This document shows, in pieces, positions 15,712-25,893 of a DNA stretch of 64,000 nucleotides. The notes beneath the pieces were generated by a model. The model saw only the letters and a list, made by a program, of their open reading frames with translations. It made no database searches and was not told where the DNA came from. The stretch spans positions 1,289,810 to 1,353,809 of the forward strand of contig NZ_CP046103.1 of the NCBI RefSeq assembly GCF_009707325.1. Reading direction: 5' to 3'. The stretch is from Pseudomonas sp. IB20. GTDB lineage: Bacteria; Pseudomonadota; Gammaproteobacteria; Pseudomonadales; Pseudomonadaceae. The first letter of the stretch is position 1; each line of letters opens with the position of its first letter. The position numbers were made by a program, and so were the translations under genes.

Positions 15712-16911
15712 TTAGCGCTTGCGCTGGATAAAATCCCGAATCCGCTCAGCCGCTTCCACACACTCCGCCAACGGCGCAACCAGTGCCATGCGCACACGCC
15801 CGGCCCCCGGGTTCACGCCATCCACTTCCCGCGACAGGTATGAGCCCGGCACCACGGTTACGTGTTCTTCCACGAACAAGTCCCGGCAGAATGCGGCATC
15901 GTCGCCGTTCACATTCGGCCATAAGTAAAATCCGCCGTCCGGGCTTTGCACGTCTAATACCGGCTTGAGAATCGCCAGCACAGCGTCGAATTTCTCGCGG
16001 TACAGGTCACGGTTGGCCAGCACGTGGGCTTCGTCCTGCCAGGCTGCGATGCTTGCTAGTTGGGTTTGCACCGGCATCGCGCAGCCGTGGTAGGTGCGGT
16101 ACAGCAGGAAGGCCTTGAGGATATCGGCATCGCCGGCGACGAAACCGGAGCGCAGGCCTGGCAGGTTGGAACGCTTGGACAGGCTGTGGAACACCACGCA
16201 ACGTTTGAAATCCTGGCGGCCGAGTTCGACGCAGGCGCTGAGCAGGCCCGGCGGCGGGGTTTGTTCGTCGAAGTACAGCTCGCTGTAGCACTCGTCAGCG
16301 GCAATGACGAAATCGTATTCGTCGGCCAAGGCGATGAGTTTTTTCAGGGTGTCGACCGGGATCAGCGCGCCGGTCGGGTTGCCTGGGGAACACAGGAACA
16401 GGATCTGGCAGCGTTTCCAGGTGTCTGGCGACACAGCGTCGAAGTCTGGGTTGAAGCCGTTGGCGTCCAGGCACGGCAGGTAATGCGGCGTGGCCCCAGC
16501 CAGGAACGCGGCGCCTTCGTAGATCTGGTAGAACGGGTTCGGGCTGACTACCAGTGCATCGTCACTGCGGTTGACCACGGTCTGGGTGAAGGCGAACAGT
16601 GCCTCGCGGGTGCCGTTGACCGGCAGGATATTGCGCGCCGGGTCCAGCCACCCCTTGGGCACGTTGAAACGGCGTTCACACCAAGCGCCGATGGCCTCGC
16701 GCAATGCCGGGATGCCCAGGGTGGTCGGGTACACGGCCATCTGGTCGAGGTTGTTGCTCAGCGCTTGGGCCACGAAGGCCGGTGACTTGTGCTTGGGCTC
16801 GCCGATGGACAGCGCGATCGGGCGTTTGTCCGGGTTCGGCGTGACGCTGCCGAGCAGGGCACGGAGTTTCTCGAACGGGTAGGGCTGCAGCTGGTTCAGG
16901 GCGTTGTTCAT
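15712..16911 (-). CDS. dapC: Succinyldiaminopimelate transaminase DapC
   Basis: The 399-residue class I/II aminotransferase uses PLP to convert N-succinyl-2-amino-6-oxopimelate plus glutamate to N-succinyl-LL-diaminopimelate. Lys246 in FHSLSKRSNLPG is the Schiff-base lysine; SPGNPTG and AADECYSELYF are conserved fold-type I elements. The start at 16911 (MNNALNQLQPYPFEKL) agrees with the family; an upstream frame to 17004 encodes only Arg-rich sequence from a REP element. Gene order dapC-glnD-map is typical of Pseudomonas. With DapD and DapE it completes three steps of the succinylase branch. Confidence 0.92.
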   Translation of the reverse strand: MNNALNQLQPYPFEKLRALLGSVTPNPDKRPIALSIGEPKHKSPAFVAQALSNNLDQMAVYPTTLGIPALREAIGAWCERRFNVPKGWLDPARNILPVNGTREALFAFTQTVVNRSDDALVVSPNPFYQIYEGAAFLAGATPHYLPCLDANGFNPDFDAVSPDTWKRCQILFLCSPGNPTGALIPVDTLKKLIALADEYDFVIAADECYSELYFDEQTPPPGLLSACVELGRQDFKRCVVFHSLSKRSNLPGLRSGFVAGDADILKAFLLYRTYHGCAMPVQTQLASIAAWQDEAHVLANRDLYREKFDAVLAILKPVLDVQSPDGGFYLWPNVNGDDAAFCRDLFVEEHVTVVPGSYLSREVDGVNPGAGRVRMALVAPLAECVEAAERIRDFIQRKR

Positions 16912-16945
16912 GTAAGCCTCGATCAAGATGAGTACGGCCTTTTTG

Positions 16946-17041
16946 TGGGCGCTGGCTTGCCTGCGACGCGGTCTGCGACGCGGGCACCTCGGTGTATAAG
17001 CCATGCCGGGTCGACGCTATGGCAGGCAAGCCAGCTCCCAC
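16946..17041. repeat. REP doublet between dapC and glnD
   Basis: GTGGGCGCTGGCTTGCCTGC and the inverted GGCAGGCAAGCCAGCTCCCAC enclose about 55 bp with an internal GCGACGCGGTCTGCGACGCGG direct repeat. It is the same REP family as at 2282 and 40381. It lies in the upstream region of dapC and downstream of glnD. Confidence 0.75.
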
Positions 17042-17073
17042 AGGGGTCGTGCGCACTGGGAAGTTAAATCAAT

Positions 17074-19776
17074 TCATATAGTCAGTCTGGACAGCTCGAC
17101 GCCGGGCTCCTGGCTCACGCTCAATTGCTGCACGATGGCATCCTGCAAGCGTCGGCACAGTTCCGGGTCGGACAGCGGCTGGTTGTCGGCGTCGGTAATG
17201 AAGAACACGTCTTCCACGCGCTCGCCGAGGGTCGCAATCTTCGCATTCTGCAACGACAGGTCGAACTCCAGGAAGATCCCACCGATGCGCGCGAGCAAAC
17301 CCGGACGATCCGGGGCGCTGAGTTCCAGCACGGTCACCGGGCGCTGGGCGTCATTGGAAATGGTCACCTGGGGCGCAAAGGCAAAATGCTTGAGCTGGCG
17401 CGGTACCCGACGCTGGATGATCGTCGGGTAGTCGTCCGGGTTGCGCAGGGCTTCAGTCAGGCCTTCGCGGATCTTTTTCACGCGCACCGGGTTATCGCCG
17501 ATGGAGTCGCCTTCGGTATCGAGCACGATGTAGGTGTCGAGGGTGAACTGGCTGCTCGAGGTGATGACCCGCGCGTCATGAATGTTCAGGTTGAGCTGGT
17601 CCATGGCGGCCACGGTCACGGCGAAGAAGTCGTGCTGGTCGGGCGCGTAGATGAAGATCTGCGTGCCGCCCTCGAACTCGCGCTGGGTGGTTTCCTTGAT
17701 CAGTACCAGTGGGCCGCCATCGGCCGGCTGCTGCAGGATCGCGTCACTGTGCCAGGCCACATCGCCGGCGGTGTGGCGCAGGAAGTAATCGTCACCCAGT
17801 TGCGACCACAATTGCTCGACATCGTCCGGGTCATTGCCGCCACGCACCAGGATATCCAGGGCCGCGCTTTGAGTGCGGCGGATCTGCTCTTCGCGGTCCA
17901 CCGGGTTTTCCAGGCCACGGCGCAGCGCGCGCTTGGTCTCGGTATAGAGCTGGCGCAGCAGGCTGGCGCGCCACGAGTTCCACAACGTCGGGTTGGTGGC
18001 GTTGATGTCGGAGACGGTGAGCACGTAGAGGTAGTCCAGGCGTGTCTCATCACCGACGATCCCGGCGAAGTCGTGGATCACCTGCGGGTCGGACAAGTCC
18101 TTGCGCTGGGCGGTGGTCGACATCACCAGGTGGTTCTGCACCAGCCACACAATCAGGCGGCTGTCCCACAACGGCAGTTGATGGCGCTGGCAGAAGGCCT
18201 CGGCATCGACCGCGCCGATTTCCGAGTGATCGCCATGCCGGCCCTTGCCGATGTCGTGGTACAGGCCAGCCAGGTAGATCAACTCCGGCTTGGGCAGCTT
18301 GGCCATGAGCTTGCTGGCCAGCGGGAATTTCTCTGACACCTGGGTGTACTGCAACTTACGCAGGTGTTTGATTAAGTTCAGGGTGTGGGCGTCCACGGTG
18401 TAGATGTGGAACAGGTCGTGCTGCATCTGGCCGACGATAAAGCCGAACTCGGGCAGGTAACGCCCGAGGATGCCGTAACGGTTCATGCGCCGCAGGTTGC
18501 GGTGGATGCCGATCTTGCACTTGAACAGCTCGATAAACAGGCTGGTGTTGCGGATGTCGTTGCGAAAGTCATCGTCGATCAGGTGACGGTATTCGCGCAG
18601 CAGGCGGATGGTATCGGCGCGTACGCCTTTGATTTCCGGCTGCTGGGCCATCAGCACAAAGATTTCCAGCATGGCGAACGGCGTGCGGTGGAACACGTTG
18701 TCGTTGCGCGCTTCGATGTAGCCGTCGTGCAGTTGAAAGCGCGAGTTGATCGGCTGTGGTGGCGCTTCGTCTTCGGGGGCCAGGATCACTTCTTCGAAAT
18801 GCTGGATGATCAGGTCGCTGAGCTGGGCAATGCTCATGACCACCCGGTAGTACTGCTGCATGAAGCTTTCGATACTGGTCTTCGCATCCTCGCCTTCAAA
18901 CCCCAATAGGGTGGCGATGGAGCGCTGATGGTCGAACAGCAGGCGGTCTTCGGAGCGCCCGGCGAGCATGTGCAGGGCGTAACGTACCTTCCACAGAAAC
19001 TCCTGGGACGAGGCCAGCAGAGCGTTTTCGCTTTCTACCAGAAAGCCTTCGCCGGCCAGGGCGCGCAGGTTCAGGGTGCCGTATTGGCGACGCGCGACCC
19101 ACAGGATCGTCTGGATATCCCGCAGCCCGCCCGGGGAACCTTTGACGTTGGGCTCCAGGTTGTATTCGGTGTCGTTGTACTTGTGGTGCCGAGCTTTCTG
19201 CTCGGCGCGCTTGGCCAGGAAGAAATCCTTGCTTGGCCACATGTGTGCGGTGCTGGTGACTTCCAGCATGCGCTGACGCAGGCGTTCGGGGCCGGCGATG
19301 GTGCGGCTTTCCATCAAGTTGGTGATCACGGTGAGATCGGCGCGGGCTTCTTGGGCGCATTCGTCCACCGAGCGTACGCTTTGGCCGACTTCCAGGCCGA
19401 TGTCCCACAACAGCGTCAGAAAACGCTCGATGGAATCGCGAAAGATCTCATGATCGGCGCTGTCCAGCAGGATCAGCAGGTCGATGTCGGAGTAGGGGTG
19501 CAGTTCGCCGCGGCCGTAGCCGCCGACCGCCACCAAGGCGATATCGGCATCTTCGCTCCAGCTGAACTGTTCCCAGGCCTTTTGCAGGATGTTGTCGACG
19601 AACCAGGCACGGTCTTCGATCAGCCGACGAATGTCCCGGCCACTGCGAAAGCGCGCATCGAGCACCTCGCGGGCCTGGCGGATAGCCTTCTTGAAGGCGC
19701 CGATGGGGCTTGCCTTCAATGCCAGTTCAGCCTGGAACTGGCCACGGTCGAAGAGTTCGGGATCCACCTGGGGCAT
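17074..19776 (-). CDS. glnD: [Protein-PII] uridylyltransferase/uridylyl-removing enzyme GlnD
   Basis: The 900-residue bifunctional nitrogen sensor uridylylates PII proteins when glutamine is low and removes UMP when it is high. In order it has an N-terminal nucleotidyltransferase domain with [18 protein letters not shown] (Gly85-Gly86, Asp97, Asp99). An HD hydrolase domain with [16 protein letters not shown] follows near residue 500, then two C-terminal ACT domains in the last ~200 residues that sense glutamine. Length matches the family. It is followed by dapC and preceded by map, all leftward. Confidence 0.95.
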   Translation of the reverse strand: MPQVDPELFDRGQFQAELALKASPIGAFKKAIRQAREVLDARFRSGRDIRRLIEDRAWFVDNILQKAWEQFSWSEDADIALVAVGGYGRGELHPYSDIDLLILLDSADHEIFRDSIERFLTLLWDIGLEVGQSVRSVDECAQEARADLTVITNLMESRTIAGPERLRQRMLEVTSTAHMWPSKDFFLAKRAEQKARHHKYNDTEYNLEPNVKGSPGGLRDIQTILWVARRQYGTLNLRALAGEGFLVESENALLASSQEFLWKVRYALHMLAGRSEDRLLFDHQRSIATLLGFEGEDAKTSIESFMQQYYRVVMSIAQLSDLIIQHFEEVILAPEDEAPPQPINSRFQLHDGYIEARNDNVFHRTPFAMLEIFVLMAQQPEIKGVRADTIRLLREYRHLIDDDFRNDIRNTSLFIELFKCKIGIHRNLRRMNRYGILGRYLPEFGFIVGQMQHDLFHIYTVDAHTLNLIKHLRKLQYTQVSEKFPLASKLMAKLPKPELIYLAGLYHDIGKGRHGDHSEIGAVDAEAFCQRHQLPLWDSRLIVWLVQNHLVMSTTAQRKDLSDPQVIHDFAGIVGDETRLDYLYVLTVSDINATNPTLWNSWRASLLRQLYTETKRALRRGLENPVDREEQIRRTQSAALDILVRGGNDPDDVEQLWSQLGDDYFLRHTAGDVAWHSDAILQQPADGGPLVLIKETTQREFEGGTQIFIYAPDQHDFFAVTVAAMDQLNLNIHDARVITSSSQFTLDTYIVLDTEGDSIGDNPVRVKKIREGLTEALRNPDDYPTIIQRRVPRQLKHFAFAPQVTISNDAQRPVTVLELSAPDRPGLLARIGGIFLEFDLSLQNAKIATLGERVEDVFFITDADNQPLSDPELCRRLQDAIVQQLSVSQEPGVELSRLTI

Positions 19777-19839
19777 TGATCGGCTTTCCTTTCTATCTAT
19801 AAGCGGTCACAGGGTTACGGGGGAAAACCGAGGCAAACA

Positions 19840-20622
19840 TTAGGCCGAAATACGTGGGATCGTGTCGTCGGCGCGCAATGTGAAGATCTCGTAGCCGGTC
19901 TCGGTGACCAGCAAGGTGTGTTCCCACTGGGCCGACAACTTGCGGTCCTTGGTGATAGCAGTCCAACCGTCGCCCAGCACCTTGGTGTCAGCCTTGCCCT
20001 GGTTGATCATCGGCTCGATAGTGAAGGTCATACCGGCTTTGAGTTCCATGCCGGTGCCGGCGCGGCCGTAGTGCAGGATCTGCGGCTCTTCGTGGAACAC
20101 CTTGCCGATGCCGTGGCCGCAGAATTCGCGGACTACCGAGAAGCCGTTCTTTTCAGCGTGCTTCTGGATCACTTCACCGATATCGCCCAGGCGGCAGCCG
20201 GGTTTTACGATCTCGATGGCCTTGTACATGCATTCCTGGGTGACCTGGGACAGGCGCTCAGCCCAGACCGGCACGCTGCCGACGTGGAACATGCGGCTGG
20301 TGTCGCCGTGGTAGCCATCTTTGATCACGGTGACGTCGATGTTCAGGGTGTCACCGTCTTTCAACGGCTTGTCGCCCGGAATGCCGTGGCAGACCACGTG
20401 GTTGATCGAGGTGCAGATCGACTTGGGGAAGCCTTTGTAGTTCAGCGGCGCAGGGATGGCCTTTTGCACGTCGACTATATAGTCGTGGCAGATGCGGTCC
20501 AGGGCTTCGGTGGTGACGCCTGGCTTGACGTGTTCGGCAATCATTTCCAGCACGTCGGCAGCCAGTTTGCCGGCAACGCGCATGCCGGCGATGTCTTCGG
20601 CGGTTTTCAAAGTAACGGTCAT
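19840..20622 (-). CDS. map: Methionine aminopeptidase type I
   Basis: The 260-residue enzyme removes N-terminal methionine from nascent proteins. All active-site residues of type I MetAP are visible: His79 (VVCHGIPG), metal ligands Asp96 and Asp107, His170 (CGHGIGK), Glu203 and Glu234. Length is typical. It is divergent from rpsB across a 386-bp intergenic region, the usual map/rpsB arrangement in gammaproteobacteria. Confidence 0.95.
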   Translation of the reverse strand: MTVTLKTAEDIAGMRVAGKLAADVLEMIAEHVKPGVTTEALDRICHDYIVDVQKAIPAPLNYKGFPKSICTSINHVVCHGIPGDKPLKDGDTLNIDVTVIKDGYHGDTSRMFHVGSVPVWAERLSQVTQECMYKAIEIVKPGCRLGDIGEVIQKHAEKNGFSVVREFCGHGIGKVFHEEPQILHYGRAGTGMELKAGMTFTIEPMINQGKADTKVLGDGWTAITKDRKLSAQWEHTLLVTETGYEIFTLRADDTIPRISA

Positions 20623-20863
20623 ACAGACTCTCTCTAGCGCGAGGCGCTGAAATCAATACGGTTTACGGGTGTGCGACAAAAGGTTGCAGAATTCGCACAA
20701 GCCCCAAAAAAACGTGATTCTACCAGACGCTGGCGGCAAATCATGAGCGTCTGACGATCGCTTCTCTCTATAAGATGGGGGCATGTTGGCTCTATTCAAA
20801 GGCTTACACAAAAGCCGAACACGGCAAATGTGATTGCGGGTTTCGTTTTTGTCCTTCGTGTGG

Positions 20864-21008
20864 TATAAAATGCGCCGCTTTCCGGGGATGCCCCGCAGAG
20901 CTTAAATCCACACACGTGTCGACACGATGACCTGGGTGCCGGAGGCGAATGCCGCTGGTTGGTCATTGGGATACGTGGAGGCCAAACCCGACTTATTAAG
21001 GAACTATC
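20864..21008 (+). promoter_or_regulatory. rpsB promoter and leader
   Basis: TATAAA at 20864-20869 is a strong -10 element; the -35 is weak. A long GC-rich leader of about 130 bases follows, containing CCGGGGATGCCCCG and CACACGTGTCGACACG palindromes, ending in AAGGAAC before the rpsB start. Ribosomal protein S2 represses its own operon through this leader in related bacteria; that it does so here is inference. The rest of 20623-20863 is the map upstream region with no gene. Confidence 0.5.
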
Positions 21009-21746
21009 ATGTCCCAAGTCAATATGCGCGATATGCTGAAGGCCGGTGTGCACTTCGGTCACCAGACCCGTTACTGGAACCCGAAAATGGGTAAATACAT
21101 TTTCGGCGCGCGTAACAAGATCCACATCATCAACCTTGAAAAAACCCTGCCAATGTTCAACGAAGCTCTGACTTTCGTAGAGCGTCTGGCCCAGGGCAAA
21201 AACAAGATTCTGTTCGTCGGCACCAAGCGTTCCGCTGGCAAGATCGTTGCTGAAGAAGCAGCACGTTGCGGTTCGCCGTACGTCGATCACCGCTGGTTGG
21301 GCGGCATGCTGACCAACTTCAAAACCATCCGTGCTTCCATCAAGCGTCTGCGTGACCTTGAAGTGCAAGCCGAAGACGGTACTTTCGCCAAGCTGACCAA
21401 GAAAGAGGCGCTGATGCGCACTCGCGACCTGGAAAAGCTCGATCGTTCCCTGGGTGGTATCAAGGACATGGGCGGTCTGCCTGACGCACTGTTCGTTATC
21501 GACGTTGATCACGAGCGCATCGCGATCACCGAAGCCAACAAGCTGGGCATCCCGGTTATCGGCGTAGTCGATACCAACAGCAGCCCGGAAGGCGTTGACT
21601 ACATCATCCCAGGCAACGATGACGCAATCCGCGCTATCCAGCTGTACATGGGTTCGATGGCTGACGCTGTAATCCGTGGTCGCAACCACGTTGCTGGTGG
21701 TACCGAGCAGTTCGTTGAAGAAGCTCCGGTAGCTGCCGCTGAGTAA
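21009..21746 (+). CDS. rpsB: 30S ribosomal protein S2
   Basis: The 245-residue S2 begins [20 protein letters not shown], the invariant S2 N-terminus, and contains [14 protein letters not shown] and GGMLTNFKT. It binds the 30S head-platform junction and is needed for S1 loading. A strong terminator separates it from tsf, implying partial read-through to the elongation factor gene. Codon use is highly biased, as expected for an abundant protein. Confidence 0.97.
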   Translation: MSQVNMRDMLKAGVHFGHQTRYWNPKMGKYIFGARNKIHIINLEKTLPMFNEALTFVERLAQGKNKILFVGTKRSAGKIVAEEAARCGSPYVDHRWLGGMLTNFKTIRASIKRLRDLEVQAEDGTFAKLTKKEALMRTRDLEKLDRSLGGIKDMGGLPDALFVIDVDHERIAITEANKLGIPVIGVVDTNSSPEGVDYIIPGNDDAIRAIQLYMGSMADAVIRGRNHVAGGTEQFVEEAPVAAAE

Positions 21747-21774
21747 CTGACGCCCTGGCGTTGACTCAGTAAGC

Positions 21775-21799
21775 AAAAAGGGGGCTTGGCCCCCTTTTT
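21775..21799 (+). terminator. rpsB-tsf intergenic terminator/attenuator
   Basis: AAAAAGGGGGC (21775-21785) pairs perfectly with GCCCCCTTTTT (21789-21799) around a 3-base loop, a textbook intrinsic terminator. Lying between rpsB and tsf, it probably sets their relative expression. Bases 21800-21937 form the tsf leader. Confidence 0.9.
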
Positions 21800-21937
21800 G
21801 CCACCTCGAAAACCATTTGTCGGCAGCGCAGCTACAACTTCTGTAACGTGCAGCGGCCTACAAGGGTGATTCGGGAAGAATTGATCGCCCGTTTGATCGG
21901 GTGGAATGGTTGAAAACCTATCCAAGAGGATTTTGAA

Positions 21938-22801
21938 ATGGCAGAGATTACTGCAGCGTTGGTTAAAGAACTGCGTGAGCGTACCGGCGAAGGCATGATG
22001 GATTGCAAAAAGGCCTTGACCAAGGCCGGCGGCGACATCGAAAAAGCCATTGATGACATGCGTGCTTCCGGCGCCATCAAGGCTGCCAAAAAAGCAGGCA
22101 ACGTAGCTGCTGAAGGCGCTATCGCTCTGGTTGAAGACGGTAAAGCCGCAGTTCTGCTGGAAGTGAACTCGCAGACCGACTTCCTGGCTCTGCAGGACGA
22201 CTTCAAAGCGTTCGTTGCTGCCAGCGTCAAGAAAGCATTCGACGACAAGCTGACCACCGTCGAGCCGTTGATCGAAGCTCAAGAAGCTGCTCGCCTGGTA
22301 CTGGTCGGCAAGGTTGGCGAAAACGTCAACATCCGTCGTCTGGCGCGCATCGAAGGTGATGTGGTTGGTGGCTACCTGCACGGCAACAAAATCGGCGTTG
22401 TGGTTGCCCTCAAAGGCGGCGACGTTGAGCTGGCTAAAGACATCGCTATGCACGTAGCAGCCAGCAACCCTGAGTTCCTGCTGCCATCGGAAGTGTCTGC
22501 TGACGCAATCGAGCGCGAAAAAGCTGTGTTCCTGAGCCTGAACGCCGACAAGATCGCCGGCAAGCCAGAAAACATCGTTGAAAACATGATCAAAGGCCGT
22601 ATCAGCAAGTTCCTGGCTGAAGCGAGCCTGGTTGAGCAGGCGTTCGTCAAGAACCCTGAAATCAAGGTTGGCGAGCTGGCTAAGAAAGCCGGTGCTGAAA
22701 TCGTTTCCTTCACCTACTACAAAGTAGGCGACGGCATCGAGAAGCCGGTCGACAACTTCGCTGAAGAAGTTGCTGCCCAGCTGGCTGCCGCCAAGCAATA
22801 A
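21938..22801 (+). CDS. tsf: Elongation factor Ts
   Basis: The 287-residue guanine nucleotide exchange factor recycles EF-Tu-GDP. The N-terminal UBA-like domain contains LVKELRERTGEGMMDCKKAL, and the exchange motif NSQTDFLAL (TDF near residue 81) follows. The start has AAGAGGA upstream. It lies downstream of rpsB and ends at its own terminator. Confidence 0.97.
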   Translation: MAEITAALVKELRERTGEGMMDCKKALTKAGGDIEKAIDDMRASGAIKAAKKAGNVAAEGAIALVEDGKAAVLLEVNSQTDFLALQDDFKAFVAASVKKAFDDKLTTVEPLIEAQEAARLVLVGKVGENVNIRRLARIEGDVVGGYLHGNKIGVVVALKGGDVELAKDIAMHVAASNPEFLLPSEVSADAIEREKAVFLSLNADKIAGKPENIVENMIKGRISKFLAEASLVEQAFVKNPEIKVGELAKKAGAEIVSFTYYKVGDGIEKPVDNFAEEVAAQLAAAKQ

Positions 22802-22822
22802 GACAGTTTTTAACTGTCGCCG

Positions 22823-22856
22823 AAAGAGGCTGCCCGCTCACGCGCGCAGCCTCTTT
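22823..22856 (+). terminator. Rho-independent terminator of tsf
   Basis: AAAGAGGCTGC (22823-22833) pairs with GCAGCCTCTTT (22846-22856) with a 12-base loop and a T-rich 3' side. It separates tsf from pyrH, which has its own leader at 22857-23012. Confidence 0.85.
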
Positions 22857-23012
22857 TCAAATGGGAAGGCCAATTTTTATTTGGTTTCCTTTCGGAACTG
22901 GCTTACAAAGCCGTGTTCCGATGGCGCTGTGATAGCGTCCAGCTAGAGTGAACGCAAGCCGTAAACGGCTCGCCAAGAATTTTTAAAAAATACGCCGCAG
23001 GAGAGATTCGCA

Positions 23013-23756
23013 ATGGCTCAGCAGGGCAGTGGTTATCAGGCTCGCTATAAACGCATTCTACTCAAGCTTAGCGGCGAGGCCCTGATGGGCTCGGAAGAGT
23101 TCGGGATCGATCCCAAGGTACTCGACCGCATGGCACTGGAAGTCGGCCAGTTGGTCGGTATCGGTGTTCAGGTGGGCCTGGTGATCGGCGGCGGCAACCT
23201 GTTCCGCGGTGCGGCGCTGAGCGCTGCCGGGATGGATCGGGTAACAGGCGACCACATGGGCATGCTGGCCACTGTGATGAACGCCCTGGCCATGCGTGAC
23301 GCCCTCGAGCGCGCCAATATCACCGCTATCGTCATGTCGGCTATTTCCATGGTTGGCGTAACGGATCACTATGATCGGCGCAAAGCCATGCGTCACCTGG
23401 ATGCCAAAGAGGTGGTGATTTTTGCTGCCGGTACCGGCAACCCGTTCTTCACCACCGACTCGGCTGCGTGCCTGCGTGGTATCGAGATCAACGCGGACGT
23501 GGTGCTCAAGGCCACCAAGGTTGACGGTGTTTACACTGCAGACCCATTCAAAGACCCGCATGCCGAGAAGTTCGATCATCTGACTTATGATGAAGTGCTG
23601 GATCGCAAGCTGGGCGTGATGGACCTGACGGCTATCTGCCTGTGCCGCGACCACAAGATGCCGCTGCGCGTATTTAACATGAACAAGTCCGGCGCCCTGC
23701 TGAACATCGTACACGGCGGCGCGGAAGGGACTCTGATCGAGGAAGGCCAACAATGA
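23013..23756 (+). CDS. pyrH: UMP kinase PyrH
   Basis: The 247-residue amino-acid-kinase-family enzyme phosphorylates UMP to UDP. The N-terminal [11 protein letters not shown] and [10 protein letters not shown] motifs bind nucleotide and phosphate; [15 protein letters not shown] is the family's UMP-site signature. CAGGAGAG precedes the ATG. Its end overlaps frr by 4 bases (ATGA), giving translational coupling. The pyrH-frr pairing is conserved across bacteria. Confidence 0.96.
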   Translation: MAQQGSGYQARYKRILLKLSGEALMGSEEFGIDPKVLDRMALEVGQLVGIGVQVGLVIGGGNLFRGAALSAAGMDRVTGDHMGMLATVMNALAMRDALERANITAIVMSAISMVGVTDHYDRRKAMRHLDAKEVVIFAAGTGNPFFTTDSAACLRGIEINADVVLKATKVDGVYTADPFKDPHAEKFDHLTYDEVLDRKLGVMDLTAICLCRDHKMPLRVFNMNKSGALLNIVHGGAEGTLIEEGQQ

Positions 23757-24310
23757 TCAACGAAATCAAGAAAGACGCTCAAGAGCGTATGCAGAAATCC
23801 CTGGACTCTCTGAACCACGCATTTGGTCAGATTCGTACCGGCAAGGCCCACCCAAGCATCCTGGGTAGCGTGATGGTGCCGTACTACGGCGCAGACACTT
23901 CGATCACCCAAGTGGCCAACATCACCGTAAAAGACTCGCGCACCCTGCAAGTCGTCGCCTTCGAGCGCAACATGCTCGGCGCTGTCGACAAAGCGATCCA
24001 GAGCGCCGGTCTGAACCTCAACCCGACCAACCTGGGCGAGTTGTTGCTGATCTCCATGCCAGCCTTGACCGAAGAAACCCGTAAGGGCTTCACCAAGCAG
24101 GCGCGCAGCGCAGCCGAAGATGCTCGTGTTGCTGTGCGTAACATCCGCCGCGATGCGTTGGGTGACCTGAAGAAACTGGTCAAGGATAAAGAAATCAGCG
24201 AAGACGAAGAGCGTCGTGCCGTCGCTGATATCGACAAGCTGACCAAAGACGCTGAGGCCCAGATCACCAAGGCCACGGAAGAAAAAGAAAAGGACCTGAT
24301 GGCCGTATAA
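23753..24310 (+). CDS. frr: Ribosome recycling factor
   Basis: The 185-residue protein splits post-termination ribosomes together with EF-G. Conserved RRF features include [17 protein letters not shown], the [10 protein letters not shown] loop and the C-terminal helix ending KEKDLMAV. Length is exactly the usual one. It overlaps pyrH by 4 bases and lies 17 bp before uppS. Confidence 0.96.
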   Translation: MINEIKKDAQERMQKSLDSLNHAFGQIRTGKAHPSILGSVMVPYYGADTSITQVANITVKDSRTLQVVAFERNMLGAVDKAIQSAGLNLNPTNLGELLLISMPALTEETRKGFTKQARSAAEDARVAVRNIRRDALGDLKKLVKDKEISEDEERRAVADIDKLTKDAEAQITKATEEKEKDLMAV

Positions 24311-24327
24311 GGGGTCAGGACGCCTTC

Positions 24328-25083
24328 ATGGAAAAGACCAAGCAGACTGTGCCCTCCGTGGTGCCGCGCCATGTCGCGATCATCATGGATGGGAATAATC
24401 GCTGGGCGAAGAAACGCTTTATGCCGGGCGTTGCCGGGCATAAAGCGGGTGTCGATGCGGTGCGCGCCGTGATTGAGGTGTGCGCCGAGGCCAAGGTTGA
24501 AGTGTTGACCCTGTTTGCCTTCTCCAGCGAGAACTGGCAGCGGCCCGCCGAAGAAGTCAGTGCCTTGATGGACCTGTTCTTCAAGGCGCTGCGTCGTGAG
24601 GCCAAGCGCCTCAACGACAACAACATCAGCCTGCGCATCATTGGTGATCGCTCGCGGTTCCATCCGGAGCTGCAAGCGGCCATGCGCGAAGCCGAGGCCA
24701 TTACCGCGGGTGCCAACCGTTTTGTGCTGCAGATTGCAGCCAACTACGGTGGCCAGTGGGATATCGCCCAGGCAGCGCAGCGGCTTGCCCGCGAAGTGCA
24801 GGCCGGGCACCTGCGGCCCGACGACATCACGCCCGAACTGTTGCAAACCTGCCTGGTAACCGGCGACCTGCCGTTGCCGGACTTGTGCATCCGTACCGGT
24901 GGCGAGCACCGCATCAGCAACTTCCTGTTGTGGCAACTGGCCTACACCGAGCTGTACTTCTCCGACCTGTTCTGGCCGGACTTCAAACACGATGCCATGC
25001 GCAATGCGCTGGCCGATTTCGCTTCCCGTCAGCGTCGCTTCGGTAAAACGAGCGAGCAGATCGAAGCTGGAGCCCGGGTTTAA
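24328..25083 (+). CDS. uppS: Undecaprenyl diphosphate synthase UppS
   Basis: The 251-residue cis-prenyltransferase adds eight isopentenyl units to farnesyl diphosphate, making the C55 carrier for peptidoglycan and O-antigen. The catalytic Asp21 is in IIMDGNNRWAKKR, followed by FAFSSENW and the C-terminal RTGGEHRISNFLLWQ substrate-binding motif. It begins the envelope part of the block and abuts cdsA with no gap. The MEP enzymes that supply its substrate (Dxr, IspD, IspF) are in the same window. Confidence 0.95.
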   Translation: MEKTKQTVPSVVPRHVAIIMDGNNRWAKKRFMPGVAGHKAGVDAVRAVIEVCAEAKVEVLTLFAFSSENWQRPAEEVSALMDLFFKALRREAKRLNDNNISLRIIGDRSRFHPELQAAMREAEAITAGANRFVLQIAANYGGQWDIAQAAQRLAREVQAGHLRPDDITPELLQTCLVTGDLPLPDLCIRTGGEHRISNFLLWQLAYTELYFSDLFWPDFKHDAMRNALADFASRQRRFGKTSEQIEAGARV

Positions 25084-25893
25084 ATGCTTAAACAACGAAT
25101 CATCACAGCACTGATCCTGCTGCCGATTGCCTTGTGCGGTTTTTTTCTGCTCGACGGTTCCGGCTTTGCGCTGTTTATCGGCCTGGTCGTGACCCTGGGT
25201 GCCTGGGAATGGGCGCGCCTGGCGGGCTTCAGCGAGCAGTTGCCGCGTGTGGTGTACGCCGCTGTGGTGGCGCTGCTGCTGTTTCTCATGCATACGCTCT
25301 CAAGCATTGTCGTGCCTTGGGTGTTGGGCGCGGCGGTACTGTGGTGGGCGCTGGCGACCTTCCTGGTGCTGACCTACCCGCGTACGAGTAGCCAATGGTC
25401 GAGTGTGGCCAGCAAGTTAGTGATTGGTTTGTTGATTCTGCTGCCGGCCTGGCAAGGGTTGGTGGAAATCAAGAATTCGCCAATGGGTAACTGGCTGATC
25501 ATGGCGGTGATGGTGCTGGTCTGGGGGGCTGATATCGGTGCCTATTTCTCGGGCCGGGCTTTCGGCAAGCGCAAGCTGGCGCCGTCAGTCAGTCCGGGCA
25601 AGAGCTGGGAAGGTGTTTACGGCGGCCTGGCATTCACATTGGTGATCACGCTGGTTGTGGGGGTTGTGCGCGACTGGTCGGTGAAGGAAATACTCCTGGC
25701 CCTGTTGGGTACGGCTGTCGTGGTGTTTATCTCGGTGGTGGGCGACCTCACTGAAAGCATGTTCAAGCGCCAGGCCGGGATCAAGGACAGCAGCAACCTG
25801 CTGCCGGGCCATGGCGGCGTGCTGGATCGTATCGACAGCCTTACCGCGGCGATCCCGGTCTTTGCCGTGCTGTTGTGGATGACCGCTTCGTGA
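25084..25893 (+). CDS. cdsA: Phosphatidate cytidylyltransferase CdsA
   Basis: The 269-residue inner-membrane enzyme makes CDP-diacylglycerol from CTP and phosphatidic acid for phospholipid synthesis. It is hydrophobic, with about eight membrane segments. The family signature appears near the C-terminus as [20 protein letters not shown]...[10 protein letters not shown]. The ATG follows the uppS stop directly, and the end overlaps dxr by 4 bases (GTGA). Confidence 0.94.
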   Translation: MLKQRIITALILLPIALCGFFLLDGSGFALFIGLVVTLGAWEWARLAGFSEQLPRVVYAAVVALLLFLMHTLSSIVVPWVLGAAVLWWALATFLVLTYPRTSSQWSSVASKLVIGLLILLPAWQGLVEIKNSPMGNWLIMAVMVLVWGADIGAYFSGRAFGKRKLAPSVSPGKSWEGVYGGLAFTLVITLVVGVVRDWSVKEILLALLGTAVVVFISVVGDLTESMFKRQAGIKDSSNLLPGHGGVLDRIDSLTAAIPVFAVLLWMTAS